Shown here: positions 3,720 to 5,130 of the stretch, piece by piece
Numbering within the stretch: the first letter of the stretch is position 1
Layout of the letters: every line of letters starts with the position of its first letter
NCBI GenBank assembly: GCA_002401225.1
Contig: NVSM01000042.1
Location: 15,156-20,285 of the forward strand
Direction: 5' to 3'
DNA: 5,130 nt
Origin: a bacterium
Lineage (GTDB): Bacteria; Planctomycetota; Phycisphaerae; Phycisphaerales; UBA1924
The notes under the pieces: generated by a model
Databases searched by the model: none
The model's input: only the letters and a program-made list of their open reading frames with translations
Told to the model about the DNA's origin: nothing
Made by a program: the position numbers and the translations under genes

Positions 3720-4933
3720 CACCCACCACCTTTCTGAATCTCTGCACCTCTGCGTGAACTTTGCGACCTCTGCGTTGTTCTTGCTTGGCTTCTCTTCTTC
3801 TCTTCGCCTCCGATCTTCAATCCATCAGGCACTTCCCGCACCCGAAGATCTTCGGGCCACTCACTCATATCCGCACCTTTGTGGTCTTTGAGATGCAGAC
3901 GCGGCGCGTACCCCTCGCATGCTTCTTCGTTGAATGATTTGAGCGGATGCTTCCCGAGCTGCTTGACAAACACCGGCACGCTCGCCGCCTTGCATTGCTC
4001 GATGATCGAGCGAATCCAATCAACCCTGCATGCCCGCGCATCCTTGCCTGACTCCCCGCCAACGATCACCCAATCGATACCCGGCGTCCGGTGTCCGCGG
4101 CATCCCGTCTGATCATCAAAGTCGTCACATGACCCCATTGGGACCACTTTTACCCCCGTGGCGAGAATATCAAAAAACGCATCCTCCGCCTCACAACGAG
4201 TCATCGCGGAGCCGTCGGGGCGAGTGACACCATCGAACGATTTGTTCCGAATCGCCCCCCGCACATCCACGCACATGTGTATCCGGGTTGATGATTTCAG
4301 GTGGCCATCAAGATCCACCTCCCCCAACAACGGCTCGACACTCAAAAACCGCCCCGCCCCCTCACTCACCGGGCACGCCAACAAGTGGGGCACCCGCTCA
4401 TCCGCCACCGCCTGGTTCTCCACACTCGTCCCCAACCACACATTGGACAGCGGCCAACAGCCCATATCATCGCGTTCTTGTCTCGCCTTCCTGATATTTT
4501 CTTCTCGTACGAAATACATTGCCATCCGCTCGGGCCGTTTGGTGAGCACTTGATACCGATGCTGCGGCGTGAGGGCCATCACCGCGAAGACCCGATCGAT
4601 ATATTCGAACGGTACATCTGGGTGGAACAGATCAGACCGCGAGTTCACAAAGTACACCGTCGGCTTCTTGCGTTTGATCGGTTGCTCAAGGTTCATCACC
4701 AAGAGTTCGATATGCCCATTCCATTTTCCGGTCTTCTCGTTGACGACCTTGAGCGACACATCGATCACCGATCCATTGGCCACCCCATCGCGTTGTCGTC
4801 TGCGCGCCATCCCGGCGAAGCGTGTCCCCACGAGCGTTTCGGCATAACAGTTAGCGCACCCGTCCGAGACCCGCGAGCACCCCGCCGTCACTTCCCAAGT
4901 CTCCCCAGTCCATTCAATCTTTGATTCACTCAT
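3719..4933 (-). CDS. Phage Gp37/Gp68-like three-cysteine protein (DUF5131 family), 404 aa
   Basis: The family is common in phages and prophages and resembles radical SAM-like iron-sulfur proteins; its reaction is not known to me. The signature is complete: KIEWTGETW at residue 5, then GCSRVSDGCANCYAE with Cys 19, 26 and 29; VNSRSDLFHPDVPFEYIDRV near 96; YQVLTKRPERM near 127; NVWLGTSVENQ near 164; FLSVEPLLGEVDL near 196; and DWVIVGGESG near 287. VPVFVKQLG and a WPEDLRVREVP end follow. Between the EPLLG and VIVGGESG motifs is an insert of about 70 residues with Cys 221, 247, 269 and 278, possibly an extra metal site. I chose ATG 4933 because GGAGG lies six bases upstream; an earlier start would add nine residues. 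It overlaps the upstream gene by ATGA and the downstream gene by TGATG. The last 30 or so residues (IGGEEKKRSQ onward) are encoded by polypurine and repeat DNA and are probably not part of the native fold. Confidence 0.93.
   Translation of the reverse strand: MSESKIEWTGETWEVTAGCSRVSDGCANCYAETLVGTRFAGMARRRQRDGVANGSVIDVSLKVVNEKTGKWNGHIELLVMNLEQPIKRKKPTVYFVNSRSDLFHPDVPFEYIDRVFAVMALTPQHRYQVLTKRPERMAMYFVREENIRKARQERDDMGCWPLSNVWLGTSVENQAVADERVPHLLACPVSEGAGRFLSVEPLLGEVDLDGHLKSSTRIHMCVDVRGAIRNKSFDGVTRPDGSAMTRCEAEDAFFDILATGVKVVPMGSCDDFDDQTGCRGHRTPGIDWVIVGGESGKDARACRVDWIRSIIEQCKAASVPVFVKQLGKHPLKSFNEEACEGYAPRLHLKDHKGADMSEWPEDLRVREVPDGLKIGGEEKKRSQARTTQRSQSSRRGAEIQKGGG
3734..3776. repeat. CTCTGCG-type dispersed repeat in the DUF5131 gene tail
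   Basis: CTCTGCACCTCTGCGTGAAC then TTTGCGACCTCTGCG: repeated CTCTGCG/TTTGCG units. From memory, such repeats are widespread in several bacterial phyla, including Planctomycetota; this was not searched. It is preceded on the coding strand by a polypurine run (3791-3806) and encodes the last basic residues of the DUF5131 protein (TTQRSQSSRRGAEIQ). Confidence 0.65.
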
Positions 4934-5130
4934 ACCGAGCCTCCGATCTGATTTCGACACCCACGGATCATCGCTCGCGCCGCATTCACCTTGGCCATCA
5001 ACGCATTACTCCCGATCCCGCAATCAGGATGTGCCCGTTTGGCGGCCTCGTCGTACACCTTTTTGCACTCATCTTCGTTTTCAATCATCTGGCGAACCCT
5101 GAATCCGGTTGTTTCAAAGTTTGCAATCGC
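4930..5130 (-). CDS. Unknown protein, C-terminal 66 residues (enters from the right edge)
   Basis: An open frame runs from the right edge to TGA at 4932-4930, which overlaps the DUF5131 start as ATGA. The overlap, the shared strand and uninterrupted frame make it a real gene end. Visible residues include VRQMIENEDECKKVYDEAAK, RAHPDCGIGSNALMAKVNAA and RAMIRGCRNQIGGSV: soluble, mainly helical, with three cysteines (DECKK, PDCGI, RGCRN). I do not recognise the family. Three-cysteine Gp37/Gp68 proteins are known to have a frequent neighbour called TcmP; these residues are too few to say whether this is one, and I see no positive sign. Its stop is free of repeat DNA, unlike most downstream genes. 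Confidence 0.75.
   Translation of the reverse strand, partial: AIANFETTGFRVRQMIENEDECKKVYDEAAKRAHPDCGIGSNALMAKVNAARAMIRGCRNQIGGSV
4940..4944 (-). promoter_or_regulatory. Ribosome site GGAGG of the DUF5131 gene
   Basis: GGAGG six bases before ATG 4933, lying within the last codons of the upstream gene. It decides the start in favour of MSESKIEW over the earlier in-frame start at 4960. Confidence 0.85.

Noticed and set aside
2385..3891. Two long plus-strand open frames (2385-3569 and 2746-3891)
   Set aside because: They run antisense to the 225-residue, coiled-coil and DUF5131 genes, cross several palindromic repeats, and have Pro/Arg/Ser-rich composition typical of antisense frames. No family motif was seen.

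Overview
The window looks like part of a phage or prophage. Every gene I can support is on the minus strand, so the region reads right to left. The clearest phage marker is the 5' part of a lambda gpA-type terminase large subunit running off the left edge. A plausible terminase small subunit lies two genes upstream, with a small helix-turn-helix protein before it. A phage Gp37/Gp68-like three-cysteine (DUF5131) protein sits near the right edge. The host is probably a Planctomycetota-like bacterium, or another bacterium rich in short dispersed palindromes. I infer this from repeats such as the one encoding TGETPVPP tails and the CTCTGCG-type repeat; I could not run a search to confirm it.

Layout in transcription order: (1) C-terminal end of an unknown protein (5130-4930), whose stop overlaps (2) the DUF5131 gene (4933-3719), whose stop overlaps (3) a small coiled-coil-like protein (3719-3408). 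These three form one tight translationally coupled block. Then come (4) an unknown basic protein (3338-2661), (5) a short HTH protein (about 2416-2192), (6) a doubtful small Cys-containing ORF (2219-1998), (7) a putative terminase small subunit (1965-1048), (8) an unknown 103-residue protein (919-608) and (9) the terminase large subunit (500 to beyond position 1). Genes 7-9 would be the DNA-packaging start of a head module. Genes 1-6 look like the small accessory and regulatory genes that often precede it.

The most unusual aspect is the repeats. At least five copies of a two-hairpin GC-rich palindrome, five copies of a GGTGCC/GGTGGC-flanked palindrome, three arrays of 7-bp units and one CTCTGCG-type repeat fill nearly every gap and extend into the gene ends. 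Five predicted stop codons lie inside repeat DNA, and a sixth gene has a repeat-encoded tail. One element sits in frame near the N-terminus of gene 4. Most palindromes share a polypyrimidine edge (polypurine on the coding strand) and all point the same way as the genes, so they look like interchangeable modules.

No tRNA, rRNA, CRISPR array, integrase, transposase or convincing intrinsic terminator was seen. No gene-free gap exceeds 300 bases; the largest (2417-2660) consists mainly of repeats.
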